64,000 bases of DNA from Agromyces sp. H17E-10 (GTDB lineage Bacteria; Actinomycetota; Actinomycetes; Actinomycetales; Microbacteriaceae): the NCBI RefSeq assembly GCF_022919715.1, contig NZ_CP095042.1, forward strand, positions 744,001-808,000. The letters are read 5' to 3'. The position numbers and the translations under genes were made by a program. The first letter of the stretch is position 1; each line of letters starts with the position of its first letter. The notes under the pieces are model-generated. The model saw nothing but the letters and a program-made list of their open reading frames with translations, did no database searches and was not told the origin of the DNA. Positions 38,501-45,698 of this stretch are shown piece after piece.

Positions 38501-39934
38501 GCCTGCAACACCGGGTGAGGGCTCCTGCACGTTCGCGAGCAGCGAGACGAGGGTGTTGATGAGCAGCAGCGCGGGGTTCAGGTCGTCGATGACCGGGTTG
38601 AGCACGTCGTTCGTCAGCGTGGTGAGGAAGGTGCCGAGTGCACCGGTGTCGGGGTCGATCACCGCGTCGACGATCGGGCCGAGGGTGCCGAGCACGACGG
38701 CCGGCGTGAGGCCGGTGATGGGCAGCACGCCCAGAGCGGTGATGCCGACGGTCGCGGTGCCGTTCGCGATCTGCAGCAGCGTGCCGGTGACCGTCACGTT
38801 CACGAGGGGAACGAGGCCGGCCGCGTTCACGTTGACGTTCACGCTGACCGCCGCGTTGTTGAGCGCATTGGTCACCGCCGCGTCGAGGTCGTCGACGAGT
38901 CCGTCGATGAGCCCGGCAACCTGCGTCGTGACCTCGGTGAGCACTGCGCTCGAGAGCAGCTCGGTGCTCGGGTCGAGCGAGTTGAGCCCGCCCACCAACT
39001 GATCGAGGTCGAGCGTGATGGTGCCGTCCTCGAGGTCGATCACCACGCCGCCGCCGGAGTCGAGCGGCACGGCGAGCACGCCGTCGACCGCGGCCTGCAG
39101 GTCGACCGTGACGGTGGCGGAGGCGGTTCCGAGTCCGCCCACGGCGAGCACGCTGTCGACCGCCGAGAGCACGCCGTCGACGAGCGACCCGTCCGGTCCG
39201 GCGAGCCCGTCGACCGCGGTGTCCAGGTCAGCGACGGCAGCGTCCACCGTGCCGGTGATGCCCTCGACGATCGGGCTGTCGACCACGACCGTCGCACTCG
39301 CGATCTCGTAGTCGCCCACGGGCACTCCGCCTTGGGTTGCGGAGGCGTTGGCGCTGATGGCCCCGAGGGTCACGTCGAGGTCGGAGATCGTGGCGGCGAA
39401 CTCCGGGCCGAGAAGGTCGGCGAGGTCGATGCTCAGGGGTCCGGGCGCGACGCCGGGGGCGGGCGTGATCCCGGTGCCGATCGCGCCGGAGTCGGAGATG
39501 AGCCCCGAGGCGCCGATCGAGGAACCGTCGGTCTGCGCGCTCGCATACTGGCCGACGACGCCGGCGTTCGCGAAGTTCAGCGGAATCTGCACCCCGCCGC
39601 CGATGTCGACATTGAGCAGGGAGAGCGCCGTGAGATCGAGGTTCGTCGAGTTCGTCTCGGGCGTGACGCCGTCGCTCGACGCGGTCTCGCCGTCGATGCC
39701 GGCGATGGCGCTGAGGTCGACGAAGTCGAGCAGCGACCCGGAGAGGAACTGCCCCTCGGCGTATGACGAGTCTCCCGGCGCGGCCTGTGCCGAGATCGCG
39801 CCGCCCCCGGCGGTCAGCGCGACGACGCCGACCGCGGCGAGCCAGCGAATCGCCCGCCTCCCCCGCGGGTCGGCTGCCCGGTGTGCGCCGCGGCGCTTCC
39901 GGTCGGTGGCAATGCGGGCGCGCGCGAACGGCAT
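32576..39934 (-). CDS. Giant cell-wall protein: choice-of-anchor-G-like N-terminus, 23 IPT/TIG repeats, LAxTG-like sorting signal
   Basis: 2452-aa surface protein. A signal peptide (WLAAVGVVALTAGGGAISAQA, cleavage about residue 51) precedes an about 460-residue N-terminal domain beginning YAEGQFLSGSLLDFVDL, the hallmark of choice-of-anchor-G proteins. From residue about 515, 23 IPT/TIG Ig-like repeats of 82 residues (246 bp) follow, each opening with a TSLxPDEGPxAGGTxVTIxGT-like strand. The C-terminus has a Pro/Thr stalk, a sorting-like motif MAATG, a hydrophobic helix and RRRSARS, as in class-E-type sortase substrates. Probably wall-linked adhesion or S-layer-like. Repeats 4-5 and 12-13 are near-identical (offset 1968 bp), suggesting internal duplication and variable length between strains. 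Confidence 0.88.
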   Translation of the reverse strand: MPFARARIATDRKRRGAHRAADPRGRRAIRWLAAVGVVALTAGGGAISAQAAPGDSSYAEGQFLSGSLLDFVDLSAIAGIDGETASSDGVTPETNSTNLDLTALSLLNVDIGGGVQIPLNFANAGVVGQYASAQTDGSSIGASGLISDSGAIGTGITPAPGVAPGPLSIDLADLLGPEFAATISDLDVTLGAISANASATQGGVPVGDYEIASATVVVDSPIVEGITGTVDAAVADLDTAVDGLAGPDGSLVDGVLSAVDSVLAVGGLGTASATVTVDLQAAVDGVLAVPLDSGGGVVIDLEDGTITLDLDQLVGGLNSLDPSTELLSSAVLTEVTTQVAGLIDGLVDDLDAAVTNALNNAAVSVNVNVNAAGLVPLVNVTVTGTLLQIANGTATVGITALGVLPITGLTPAVVLGTLGPIVDAVIDPDTGALGTFLTTLTNDVLNPVIDDLNPALLLINTLVSLLANVQEPSPGVAGQVFQETALRLSLLPTTIVPELLELDLARALVGPNLVAPVLTTLTPDEGPTDGGTLVTIDGTALGDATAVTIGGASVTFNQVSASQITFTTPPHAAGTVDVVVTTPAGVSGPLPFTYVPAPVLTTLTPDEGPTAGNTLVTIEGTNLAGATAVTVDGASVGFTQVDDTHVTFSTPAHAAGPVDVTVTTAGGESDPLTFTYIPAPVLTDLDPDAGPVAGGTPVTINGTDLAGASEVTVDGVSVPFTQVSDTQITFTTPAHAAGPVDVVVTTPGGESNALPFTYFDVPVLTSLTPDEGPAAGGTLVTIDGTALGGATQVTVDGVSVPFTQVSDTQITFTTEPHAAGPVDVVVTTPGGASDPLEFTYLPGPVIDALDPDAGPVAGGTPVTITGTDLAGATEVTVDGVPVPFTQVSDTEITFETPAHAAGAVDVVVTTGGGESNALPFTYYDVPAIVTLAPDEGPTAGGTIVTVTGTDLAGTTDLTIDGVSVPFTQVDDTTVAFETPPHAAGTVDVIVTTPGGESNPLPFTYVPAPVLTSLAPDEGPVAGGTPVTITGTDLAGATEVTVDGVSVPFTPVSDTEVTFETPAHAAGPVNVVVVTAGGPSNALPFTYFDVPVLTSLDPDEGPTAGGTLVTIDGTALGGATQVTVDGVSVPFTQVSDTEITFETLPHAAGPVDVTVTTPGGESDPLPFTYVPAPVLTALAPDEGPVAGGTPVTITGTDLAGATEVTVDGVSVPFTQVSDTEITFETPAHAAGAVDVVVTTPGGESNALPFTYFDVPVLTSLDPDEGPTAGGTLVTIDGTALGGATEVTVDGVSVLFTQVSDTQITFTTEPHAAGPVDVTVTTPGGESDPLTFTYVPAPALTALTPDEGPVAGGTPVTITGTDLAGATEVTVDGVSVPFTQVSDTEITFETPAHAAGPVDVVVTTPGGDSNALPFTYFDMPVLTSLTPDEGPAAGGTLVTIDGTALGGATEVTVDGVSVPFTQVSDTQITFTTEPHAAGPVDVVVTTPGGASDPLEFTYLPGPVIDALDPDAGPVAGGTPVTITGTDLAGATEVTVDGVPVPFTQVSDTEITFETPAHAAGAVDVVVTTGGGESNALPFTYYDVPTLTALDPDQGPIAGGTIVTVTGTALSGATELTVDGVPVPFTPVSDTMIVFTTPPHAAGPVDVIVSTPGGESGPLTFTYFATPALTSLDPDAGPVAGGTPVTITGTALGGATEVTVDGVPVAFTPVSDTEITFTTPAHVAGAVDVVVTTPGGDSNALPFTYVALPAITALVPDEGPTAGGTIVTVTGTNLGGTTELTIGGVSVPFTQVDDTTVAFQTPSHAAGPVDVVVTTPGGSSNPLPFTYVPAPVLTLLDPDEGPVAGGTPVTITGTDLAGATEVTVDGVPVAFSQVSGTEIDFTTPAHAAGAVNVVVTTAGGPSNALPFTFVAAPVLTALAPDAGPVAGGTPVTITGTALGGATAVTVDGVPVAFTQVSDTEITFTTPAHAAGEVDVVVTTAGGASNALPFEYVPAPILTGLAPDQGPSAGGTPVTITGTDLGGATEVTIDGVPVPFVQVSDTEITFTTPAHIPGTADVVVTTAGGDSNALPYLYIVAAGLDTLSPDEGPTAGGTLVTISGSDLADASGVTVDGAPVAFTQVSDTEVTFTTPPHAAGTVDVVVTTPGGASNALPFTYVPAPVLDALEPDAGPIAGGTAVTITGTDLGDATGVTIGGVPVPFTQVSDTEITFVTPAHVAGPADVVVTTVGGESNALPFTFVAVPALTSLAPDEGPASGGTVVTITGADLGDASEVTVDGVEVPFTQVSDTEITFVTPPHAAGAVDVVVTTPGGASGPLEFTYLPAAIDDVEPPTGPAAGGTEVTIAGQCFTGATDVLFGDTPATSFEVVDDGTIVAVAPAGTGVVDITVVGSEQCGEANLPDAFTYQPTPTPAPTPGAPSGGMAATGIDLIGPLALGGGVLLLGLGMLLVVRRRSARS
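33000..38400 (-). repeat. Tandem array of 246-bp units within the TIG-repeat gene
   Basis: Successive units recur every 246 bp with conserved blocks encoding GGTxVTITGTDLAGATEVTVDG and FTQVSDTEITFxTPAHAAG. Units near 35200-35700 and 37170-37670 are almost identical in DNA, eight units apart. Outer units (towards both ends) are more diverged than those between about 34700 and 38100. Confidence 0.85.
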
Positions 39935-40047
39935 ATGACGTCCCCCCAGAAGTCAGCTGCGACGCCCCCCGCGCCGCATGCGCTCAATGTATGGCGACCG
40001 AGCGTCCCGCGGTAAGGGGATGACTCGAAATCACCCCCGAATGGGGG

Positions 40048-41448
40048 TCATTCCATCGAAGCCAGCCCACGGAACGATCGCAGGTACAGCGGCGACGACG
40101 CGAGCACCAGATACAGCGCGGCGCACGCCACCAGCGTCGGCACGAGTCCCGCCTGCTCGGCCGCGAGACCGCCGAGGAACGCGCCGAGCGGCATGGTCGC
40201 CGCCACGCCGGCCGTCGTCACCCCGAACACCCGGGCGCGCATGCCGTCGGGGATCAGGGCGTACATGGCCGTCGAGATCATCGGATTGATCGCTCCGGCC
40301 GCGAACCCCGACAGGGCGAGCACGGGCAGCAGCACCGGTGCGGGCGCCCCGAGGGCCATCGTCAGGTACGGCACGGTGCCGGCGACCATGAAGCACGCCG
40401 CGAACAGGGCGCGCCCCGAGAACCGGTGGCCGACGGCCCCGAACACGATCGATCCGGTGAGGGCGCCGGCCGCGAAGCACCCCATCATGAATCCCAGTTG
40501 GGCGGGGTCGCCGAGCACGTCGGTCGCGTAGAGCGGCTTGAGCACCGTCATTCCGGCGGCGTCGATCGCGTTCGTGAACGTGACGAGCAGCACGATCGAG
40601 CGCAGCAGCGGCGAGGATGCCACGAAGCGGAGCCCCTCCATGAACCCGCCGGTGCCCGTGGCCGAGGGCTCGGGACCGGCGGCGTCGACGACGCCCGGAA
40701 GCGCCGTGGACCCGCCGTCGGTCGCCGGCACCACGTGGGCGGCCGGTTCCGCCGCCCGCACACGGTCCCAGCGCGGGATGAGCCCCGCCACGAGCAGCGC
40801 CGAGACCGCGAAGCCCGCCGCGTCGATGTAGAGCGCGGGCATCGGCCCGAGCAGTGCGACGAGCGCGCCCGCGGTGCCCGCGCCGAGCATCATCGCCGAG
40901 CGCTCGACGGCCGACTGCGCGCCCGCCGCACGCTCGATCGGCCAGCGGGCGAGCGCAGCCAGGTCGGGCGTCATCGACGTCTTCGCGGTGTCGCCGGGCG
41001 GGTCGAGCAGCCCGCCGAGGAAGACGAGGGCGAGCAGCACGGGGAACGGCAGCCCGACGGTCGCGTGCAGCACCGGGATCGCGAGCACCGTGACCGCGCT
41101 CGCGAGGTCGGCGACGATCGACGAGACGCGGTAGCCGAACCGGTCGACGAGCACGCCGCCGAAGGCGCCCCCGATCACGAGCGGCACGGTCGCGAACACG
41201 CCGACGACACCGGCGGCGAGCGGCGACCCCGTCTGCTGCAGTGCGATGATCGGCAGGGCGACGAGCGCGATCGCGTTGCCGCCGCGCGAGAACAGCGCCG
41301 CAGCGAGGTTGGCCAGCAGCGGGATGCGACGGCGCGGCGTCTCGACCGAGCCGGCGGGGGTCGACGCGGCGTCTCGCGCCCCGCGAGCGGCCTCGGTCGC
41401 GGCATCCGCCTCGATCGACGCATCGCCGGCGGCGACCTCGACGCTCAT
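40048..41448 (-). CDS. MFS transporter (MFS_3/enterobactin-exporter-like)
   Basis: 466-aa membrane protein with about 12 helices (first NLAAALFSRGGNAIALVALPIIAL; cytoplasmic loop GGVLVDRFGYRVSS as the MFS motif A equivalent) and a central Pro/Ala-rich loop (about residues 225-265). The ARVFGVTTAGVAATMPLGAFLGGLAAE segment is typical of the MFS_3 exporters. ATG 41448 overlaps the stop of the ArsR-family gene (ATGA), so the regulator and exporter are one operon, the common arrangement for a drug or metabolite efflux system. Substrate unknown. Confidence 0.88.
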   Translation of the reverse strand: MSVEVAAGDASIEADAATEAARGARDAASTPAGSVETPRRRIPLLANLAAALFSRGGNAIALVALPIIALQQTGSPLAAGVVGVFATVPLVIGGAFGGVLVDRFGYRVSSIVADLASAVTVLAIPVLHATVGLPFPVLLALVFLGGLLDPPGDTAKTSMTPDLAALARWPIERAAGAQSAVERSAMMLGAGTAGALVALLGPMPALYIDAAGFAVSALLVAGLIPRWDRVRAAEPAAHVVPATDGGSTALPGVVDAAGPEPSATGTGGFMEGLRFVASSPLLRSIVLLVTFTNAIDAAGMTVLKPLYATDVLGDPAQLGFMMGCFAAGALTGSIVFGAVGHRFSGRALFAACFMVAGTVPYLTMALGAPAPVLLPVLALSGFAAGAINPMISTAMYALIPDGMRARVFGVTTAGVAATMPLGAFLGGLAAEQAGLVPTLVACAALYLVLASSPLYLRSFRGLASME

Positions 41449-42023
41449 TGCTCGGTCCTCGGGAAGGTGTGGGTGATCCAGCGCACCGCTCGGGTGCCGG
41501 GCCGGGGCTCGCGACCGACCGCCCACCACTTGTCGCGCACCGCGGCGAGGTCGGCGGTGAGCTCGCGGAACTCGTCGAGGGTGAGCTGCGCCCCGCCGTC
41601 GCTCGAGTCGGAGGCGGCGATCCATTCGGGTTCGAGCGAGTAATCGGCGTCGATCGCTTCGAGCAGTTCACGGTGGTACGCGTCGACGACGGTGCGGCGC
41701 ATCGCCTCTGCGGCCTCGCGGCGGTCGGGGTCGTCGAGGTAGCTCTCGGCGTTGAGGCTCGTCACCTCGTGCGCCGCGCGCCACCAGCGTTCACGCCCGT
41801 CGCGGCCGAGGTCGGGTGCGGCCTCGACGAAGCCGTGCTTCGCGAGCGTCGACAGGTGGTAGCTGATCGATCCCGACGCGGCGCCGGTCGCCTCGGCGAG
41901 CATGCCGGTCGACTGCGGCCCGTGCATGCGCAGGAGACCCAGGATGCGCAGCCGCAACGGGTGGGCCATGGCGCGCATCGCCCCCGCGTCGCGCAGGTCG
42001 ATGGACTTCTCGTGCTCGCTCAT
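41445..42023 (-). CDS. ArsR-family (HTH_20-like) transcriptional regulator
   Basis: 192-aa regulator. The N-terminal winged helix covers residues 12-70 (MAHPLRLRILGLLRMHGPQSTGMLAEATGAASGSISYHL...). The remaining 120 residues form an acidic/aromatic C-terminal domain (EREWW-like segment RDGRERWWRAAHEVTS). No metal-binding CxC is seen, so a small organic ligand is more likely than a metal. ATG 42023 is preferred over a TTG at 42044, which lies inside a 40-bp palindrome. That palindrome, 12 bp upstream, is the obvious autorepression site. Overlaps the MFS gene by 4 bp. Confidence 0.86.
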   Translation of the reverse strand: MSEHEKSIDLRDAGAMRAMAHPLRLRILGLLRMHGPQSTGMLAEATGAASGSISYHLSTLAKHGFVEAAPDLGRDGRERWWRAAHEVTSLNAESYLDDPDRREAAEAMRRTVVDAYHRELLEAIDADYSLEPEWIAASDSSDGGAQLTLDEFRELTADLAAVRDKWWAVGREPRPGTRAVRWITHTFPRTEQ

Positions 42024-42034
42024 ACCGCCAGCGT

Positions 42035-42074
42035 AACTCTGCAAGAACTATTGCGCAATAGTTCTTGCAGAGTT
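42035..42074. promoter_or_regulatory. 40-bp perfect palindrome: operator of the ArsR/MFS operon, possibly also the ackA terminator
   Basis: Left half AACTCTGCAAGAACTATTGC is exactly complementary to the right half. It fills the gap between the ackA stop (42078) and the ArsR start (42023), and is strikingly A/T-rich for this genome. On RNA it would be a 20-bp hairpin 3 nt after ackA. On DNA it contains nested TTGCGCAA and TGCAAGAA/TTCTTGCA half-sites fit for a dimeric regulator. Confidence 0.8.
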
Positions 42075-42077
42075 GGC

Positions 42078-43325
42078 TCAGACCGCCGCGAGCGTCTGCC
42101 GGGCGATCTCGAGCTCCTCGTTCGTCGGCACGACGAGCAGCGTCACGGGCGACGCGTCGGTCGAGATCACGCGTGTCTCGCTGCCGCGAACGGCGTTGCG
42201 CACCGGGTCGAGCTCGATGCCGAGCCGTTCGAGCCCGGCGAGCGCCGCGGCACGAACCCGCACCGAGTTCTCCCCCACCCCCGCGGTGAACGAGATCACG
42301 TCGACCCCGCCGAGTTGCGCGAGGTACGCCCCGATGTAGGCCTTCAGCCGGTGGGCGTACACGTCGAGCGCGAGCGACGCGCGCTCGTCGCCGGCCTCTG
42401 ACGCGTCGACCAGGTCGCGCATGTCGGCGTGCCCGCCGAGGCCGAGGATGCCGCTGCGGCGGTTGAGCAGTTCGTCGACGCCGTCCACGTCGAGTCCGGC
42501 GCGCCGCTGCAGGTGCAGCAGCACGGCCGGGTCGAGGTCGCCCGAGCGGGTGCCCATGACGAGCCCTTCGAGCGGGGTCATGCCCATGCTCGTGTCGACG
42601 GATCGGCCCCCGTCGATCGCGCAGGCCGAGGCGCCGTTGCCGAGGTGCAGCACGATCTGCCGCAGCTCCTCGACGGGTCGGCCGACGAACTCCGCCGCAG
42701 CGCGCGAGACGTAGCGGTGCGACGTGCCGTGGAAGCCGTAGCGCCGGATGCGGTGCTTCGCCGCGACGTCCCGGTCGATCGCATAGGTGTACGCAGCCGG
42801 CGGCATCGTCTGGTGGAACGCCGTGTCGAAGACGGCGACGTGCGGCACGTCGGGGAACGCCCGCTGCGCCGCCTCGATGCCCTCGAGGTTGGCCGAGTTG
42901 TGCAGGGGCGCAAGCGTCGAGAGCTCGTCGATGTTGATCTTCACGAGGTCGGTGATGACGGTCGGTTCGAAGAACCTGGCGCCGCCCTGCACGACACGGT
43001 GGCCCACCGCGACGGGCGGGTGCGCCACGAGCGACGGACCGGTCTCGGCGAAGGCCTCGAGCATCACGTCGAACGCCGCGAAATGGTCGCGCACGTCGAC
43101 CTCGCGCTCACGGGTGACGGTGTCCCCTGAGCTCGGCGAAGGGGCCTCGGCGGCATCTCCTTCGCGACCCGACGTCGCCGCCACCGGCGCGACGTGCTTC
43201 GCCCGCCCTCCCCAGCGCCCGATCCGCTCGACGAGGCCCGAGGCAAGTGAGCGGCCCGAGCCGGCCTCGATCAACTGGTACTTGAGCGACGAGGAGCCCG
43301 AGTTGATGACGAGGACGAGGCTCAC
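42078..43325 (-). CDS. ackA: Acetate kinase
   Basis: 415-aa enzyme interconverting acetyl phosphate and acetate with ATP formation. NSGSSSLKYQ (phosphate motif), VGHRVVQGG, RYGFHGTSHRYV, LHLGNGASACAIDGG and FTAGVGENS are all present. GTG 43325 overlaps the pta stop (GTGA). A short palindrome (43124-43144) adds a non-conserved loop at about residues 58-68 (SGREGDAAEAPSPSSGDTVT), just after the first strand region. Forms the acetate overflow/assimilation pathway with Pta. Confidence 0.93.
   Translation of the reverse strand: MSLVLVINSGSSSLKYQLIEAGSGRSLASGLVERIGRWGGRAKHVAPVAATSGREGDAAEAPSPSSGDTVTREREVDVRDHFAAFDVMLEAFAETGPSLVAHPPVAVGHRVVQGGARFFEPTVITDLVKINIDELSTLAPLHNSANLEGIEAAQRAFPDVPHVAVFDTAFHQTMPPAAYTYAIDRDVAAKHRIRRYGFHGTSHRYVSRAAAEFVGRPVEELRQIVLHLGNGASACAIDGGRSVDTSMGMTPLEGLVMGTRSGDLDPAVLLHLQRRAGLDVDGVDELLNRRSGILGLGGHADMRDLVDASEAGDERASLALDVYAHRLKAYIGAYLAQLGGVDVISFTAGVGENSVRVRAAALAGLERLGIELDPVRNAVRGSETRVISTDASPVTLLVVPTNEELEIARQTLAAV
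43124..43144. repeat. Short palindromic insertion inside ackA
   Basis: CCCCTGAGCTCGGCGAAGGGG has CCCCT/AGGGG ends. It resembles the dispersed CCCTGAGCTTGTCGAAGGG-type repeats known from several high-GC bacteria (recalled, not checked), and is distinct from the GGTC/GGTT family. It is in frame within a surface loop. Confidence 0.6.
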
Positions 43326-45511
43326 GAGGCATCCGCCGCCTGGATCGCCGTGATGGCCACGGTGTTGACGATGTCCTGTACGAGCGCCCCGCGGGAGAGG
43401 TCGTTCACCGGCTTGTTGAGGCCTTGGAGCACCGGCCCGATGGCGACCGCACCGGCCGACCGCTGCACCGCCTTGTACGTGTTGTTGCCCGTGTTGAGGT
43501 CGGGGAACACGAAGACCGTCGCCCGACCCGCGACCTCCGACTCGGGCAGCTTCGTACGGGCGACCGCGGCGTCGGCGGCCGCGTCGTACTGGATCGGCCC
43601 CTCGACGGCGAGCTCGGGCGCGCGCTCGCGCACGAGCTCCGTCGCCAGCCGCACCTTGTCGACGTCGGCGCCCGCGCCCGACTCCCCGGTCGAGTACGAC
43701 AGCATCGCGATGCGCGGCTCGATGCCGAACTGCGCCGCCGTGCGGGCCGACGAGATCGCGATGTCGGCGAGCTGCTCGGCGGTCGGGTCGGGCACGATCG
43801 CGCAGTCGCCGTAGACGAGCACCCGGTCGGCGAGGGCCATGAGGAACACGCTCGAGACGACGTCGACGCCGGGCTTCGTCTTGATGATCTCGAACGAGGG
43901 CTTGATCGTGTGCGCGGTGGTGTGCGCGGCGCCCGACACCATGCCGTCGGCCATGCCGAGCTCCACCATCATGGTGCCGAAGTACGACACGTCCTGCACG
44001 CGCTCGCGCGCCTGCTCGAGCGTGACGCCCTTGTGGGCGCGGCGCTTCTGGTACTCCTCGGCGAAGCGGGTGACGTAGACGAAGTCGTGGTTCGAGAGCA
44101 CGGTCGCGCGCGAGATGTCGAGGCCGAGCCCGATCGCGCGCGAGCGGATCTCGATCTCCTCGCCGAGGATCGTGAGGTCGGCGACGTCGCGCGCGAGGAG
44201 CGTCGCCGCGGCGCGCAGGATGCGGTCGTCGTAGCCCTCGGGCAGCACGATGTGCTTGCGGTCGCGACGCGCGCGCTCGAGCAACCCGAACTCGAACATG
44301 AGCGGCGTGACGACGTCGGGGCTCGCGATCTCGAGCCGGTCGAGCAGGGCATCGGCGTCGACGTGGTGCTCGAAGAGCGAGAGCGCGGTGTCGCGCTTGC
44401 GCTGCGACTCGGCGGCGAGGCGGCCGCGTGTGTGCGTGATCGCGAGCGCGGTCTCGTAGCTCGACAGCTCGGTGCGGATGATCGGCAGCCCGGCCTTCAG
44501 GCCCTCGACGAGTCGCACGATGTGCTCGGAGAGCGGGAACCCGCCGTTCAGCACGATGCCCGACACCGAGGGGAACGTCTGCGACGAGTGCGCCGTCAGC
44601 ACGCCGAGCAGCACCTCGCTGCGGTCGCCCGGCACGATCACGACCGAACCCTCGATGAGCCGCGAGAGCACGTTCTCCATCGACATCGCGGCGATCACGA
44701 CGCCGAGCGCCTCGCGGTCGAGGAGGTCGGGGTCGCCCGCGTACAGCTCGCCGTCGACGGCCTGCATGATCGTGCGCATCGACGGGGCGACGAGGAACTG
44801 GTCTTCCGGGATCGCCCAGACAGCCGCGCCGTCGGCCTCGGTCGAGGATGCCGCGCCGCCGGCGCCGGTCGCCGGGCGGGCGCCCGACACCGGCCCGAGC
44901 CCGGCCGCCCGCACCGCCGCGACGATCTCGTCGAGCCGGCCGGGGTCGGCGCGGTTGACGACGACGCCGAGAAGCGACGCGTGCTCGCGCTCGAGCTCCT
45001 CGACCGCGAGCTCGGAGAGCTGGGCGAGCTCGTCGGGCGTGCGGGCGTCGCTGTCGCCGAGTCGTTCGCTGAGCGCCCGGTTCTGTCCTTCGCCGACACG
45101 GCCGCCGAGCACGAGCAGCACGGGGGTGCCGAGGTTCGCGGCGATGCGGGCGTTGTAGGCGAGCTCGGTCGGGCTGCCCACGTCGGTATAGTCCGACCCG
45201 ATGATGACGACCGCGTCGCACCGCCCCTCGATCGCCTTGAAGCGCCGCACGATCGTCGCGAGTGCCGCGTCGGGGTCGGCGTGCACCTCGTCGTACGAGA
45301 CGCCGATCGCCTCGTCGTACGAGAGCGGCACGACGCCGTCGTGCGCGAGCAGCAGCTCGAGCACGTAGTCGCGTTCGGCGGTCGACCGCGCGATGGGCCG
45401 GAACACGCCGACCTTCGCGGCACGCCGGGTCAGGGTGTCGAGCGTGCCGAGCGCGACGGTGGACTTGCCGGTGTTCCCCTCGGCCGAGCAGATGTAGATG
45501 CTGTGCGCCAC
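43322..45511 (-). CDS. pta: Phosphate acetyltransferase (long form)
   Basis: 729-aa enzyme making acetyl phosphate from acetyl-CoA. The N-terminal half is a BioD-like P-loop domain (SIYICSAEGNTGKSTVALG) plus a DRTGG domain. The catalytic PTA_PTB domain starts about residue 410 (KHIVLPEGYDDRILRAA) and includes FGTMMVELGMADGMVSGAAHTTA and VFVFPDLNTGNNTYKAVQRS. GTG 45511 places the P-loop at the extreme N-terminus, as expected. The stop overlaps ackA by 4 bp. Confidence 0.94.
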   Translation of the reverse strand: MAHSIYICSAEGNTGKSTVALGTLDTLTRRAAKVGVFRPIARSTAERDYVLELLLAHDGVVPLSYDEAIGVSYDEVHADPDAALATIVRRFKAIEGRCDAVVIIGSDYTDVGSPTELAYNARIAANLGTPVLLVLGGRVGEGQNRALSERLGDSDARTPDELAQLSELAVEELEREHASLLGVVVNRADPGRLDEIVAAVRAAGLGPVSGARPATGAGGAASSTEADGAAVWAIPEDQFLVAPSMRTIMQAVDGELYAGDPDLLDREALGVVIAAMSMENVLSRLIEGSVVIVPGDRSEVLLGVLTAHSSQTFPSVSGIVLNGGFPLSEHIVRLVEGLKAGLPIIRTELSSYETALAITHTRGRLAAESQRKRDTALSLFEHHVDADALLDRLEIASPDVVTPLMFEFGLLERARRDRKHIVLPEGYDDRILRAAATLLARDVADLTILGEEIEIRSRAIGLGLDISRATVLSNHDFVYVTRFAEEYQKRRAHKGVTLEQARERVQDVSYFGTMMVELGMADGMVSGAAHTTAHTIKPSFEIIKTKPGVDVVSSVFLMALADRVLVYGDCAIVPDPTAEQLADIAISSARTAAQFGIEPRIAMLSYSTGESGAGADVDKVRLATELVRERAPELAVEGPIQYDAAADAAVARTKLPESEVAGRATVFVFPDLNTGNNTYKAVQRSAGAVAIGPVLQGLNKPVNDLSRGALVQDIVNTVAITAIQAADAS

Positions 45512-45698
45512 GATTCCCAGCCTATTCGGCGGCGCCGTCGCCCGGTCGGGAGTTCGCGGGGAGTACACCCGCGTCATCCGAATCGACCCCCGCGCGAAGG
45601 GGAAGGAATCCGAACGATCTTCGCCTAGGCTGATCGGGCACATCGACGTGCCGTGCCGTCTCCCCTGCGGCGCGACCCGAACCCGAAATCCCCCACCC

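Noticed and set aside
33056..38518. 1820-codon plus-strand open frame antisense to the TIG-repeat gene, and many 80-codon repeats of it
   Set aside because: Arises because the 246-bp repeat is a multiple of three and GC-rich; the composition is Arg/His-rich without domains, while the minus-strand frame has signal peptide, TIG domains and sorting signal.
40033..40048. ACCCCC-N4-GGGGGT hairpin at the MFS gene stop as terminator
   Set aside because: Only 6-bp arms, overlapping the stop codon, no T-run; too weak to call.
43424..45628. 734-codon open frame antisense to pta
   Set aside because: Arg/Val/His-rich shadow frame; pta on the other strand has all catalytic motifs.
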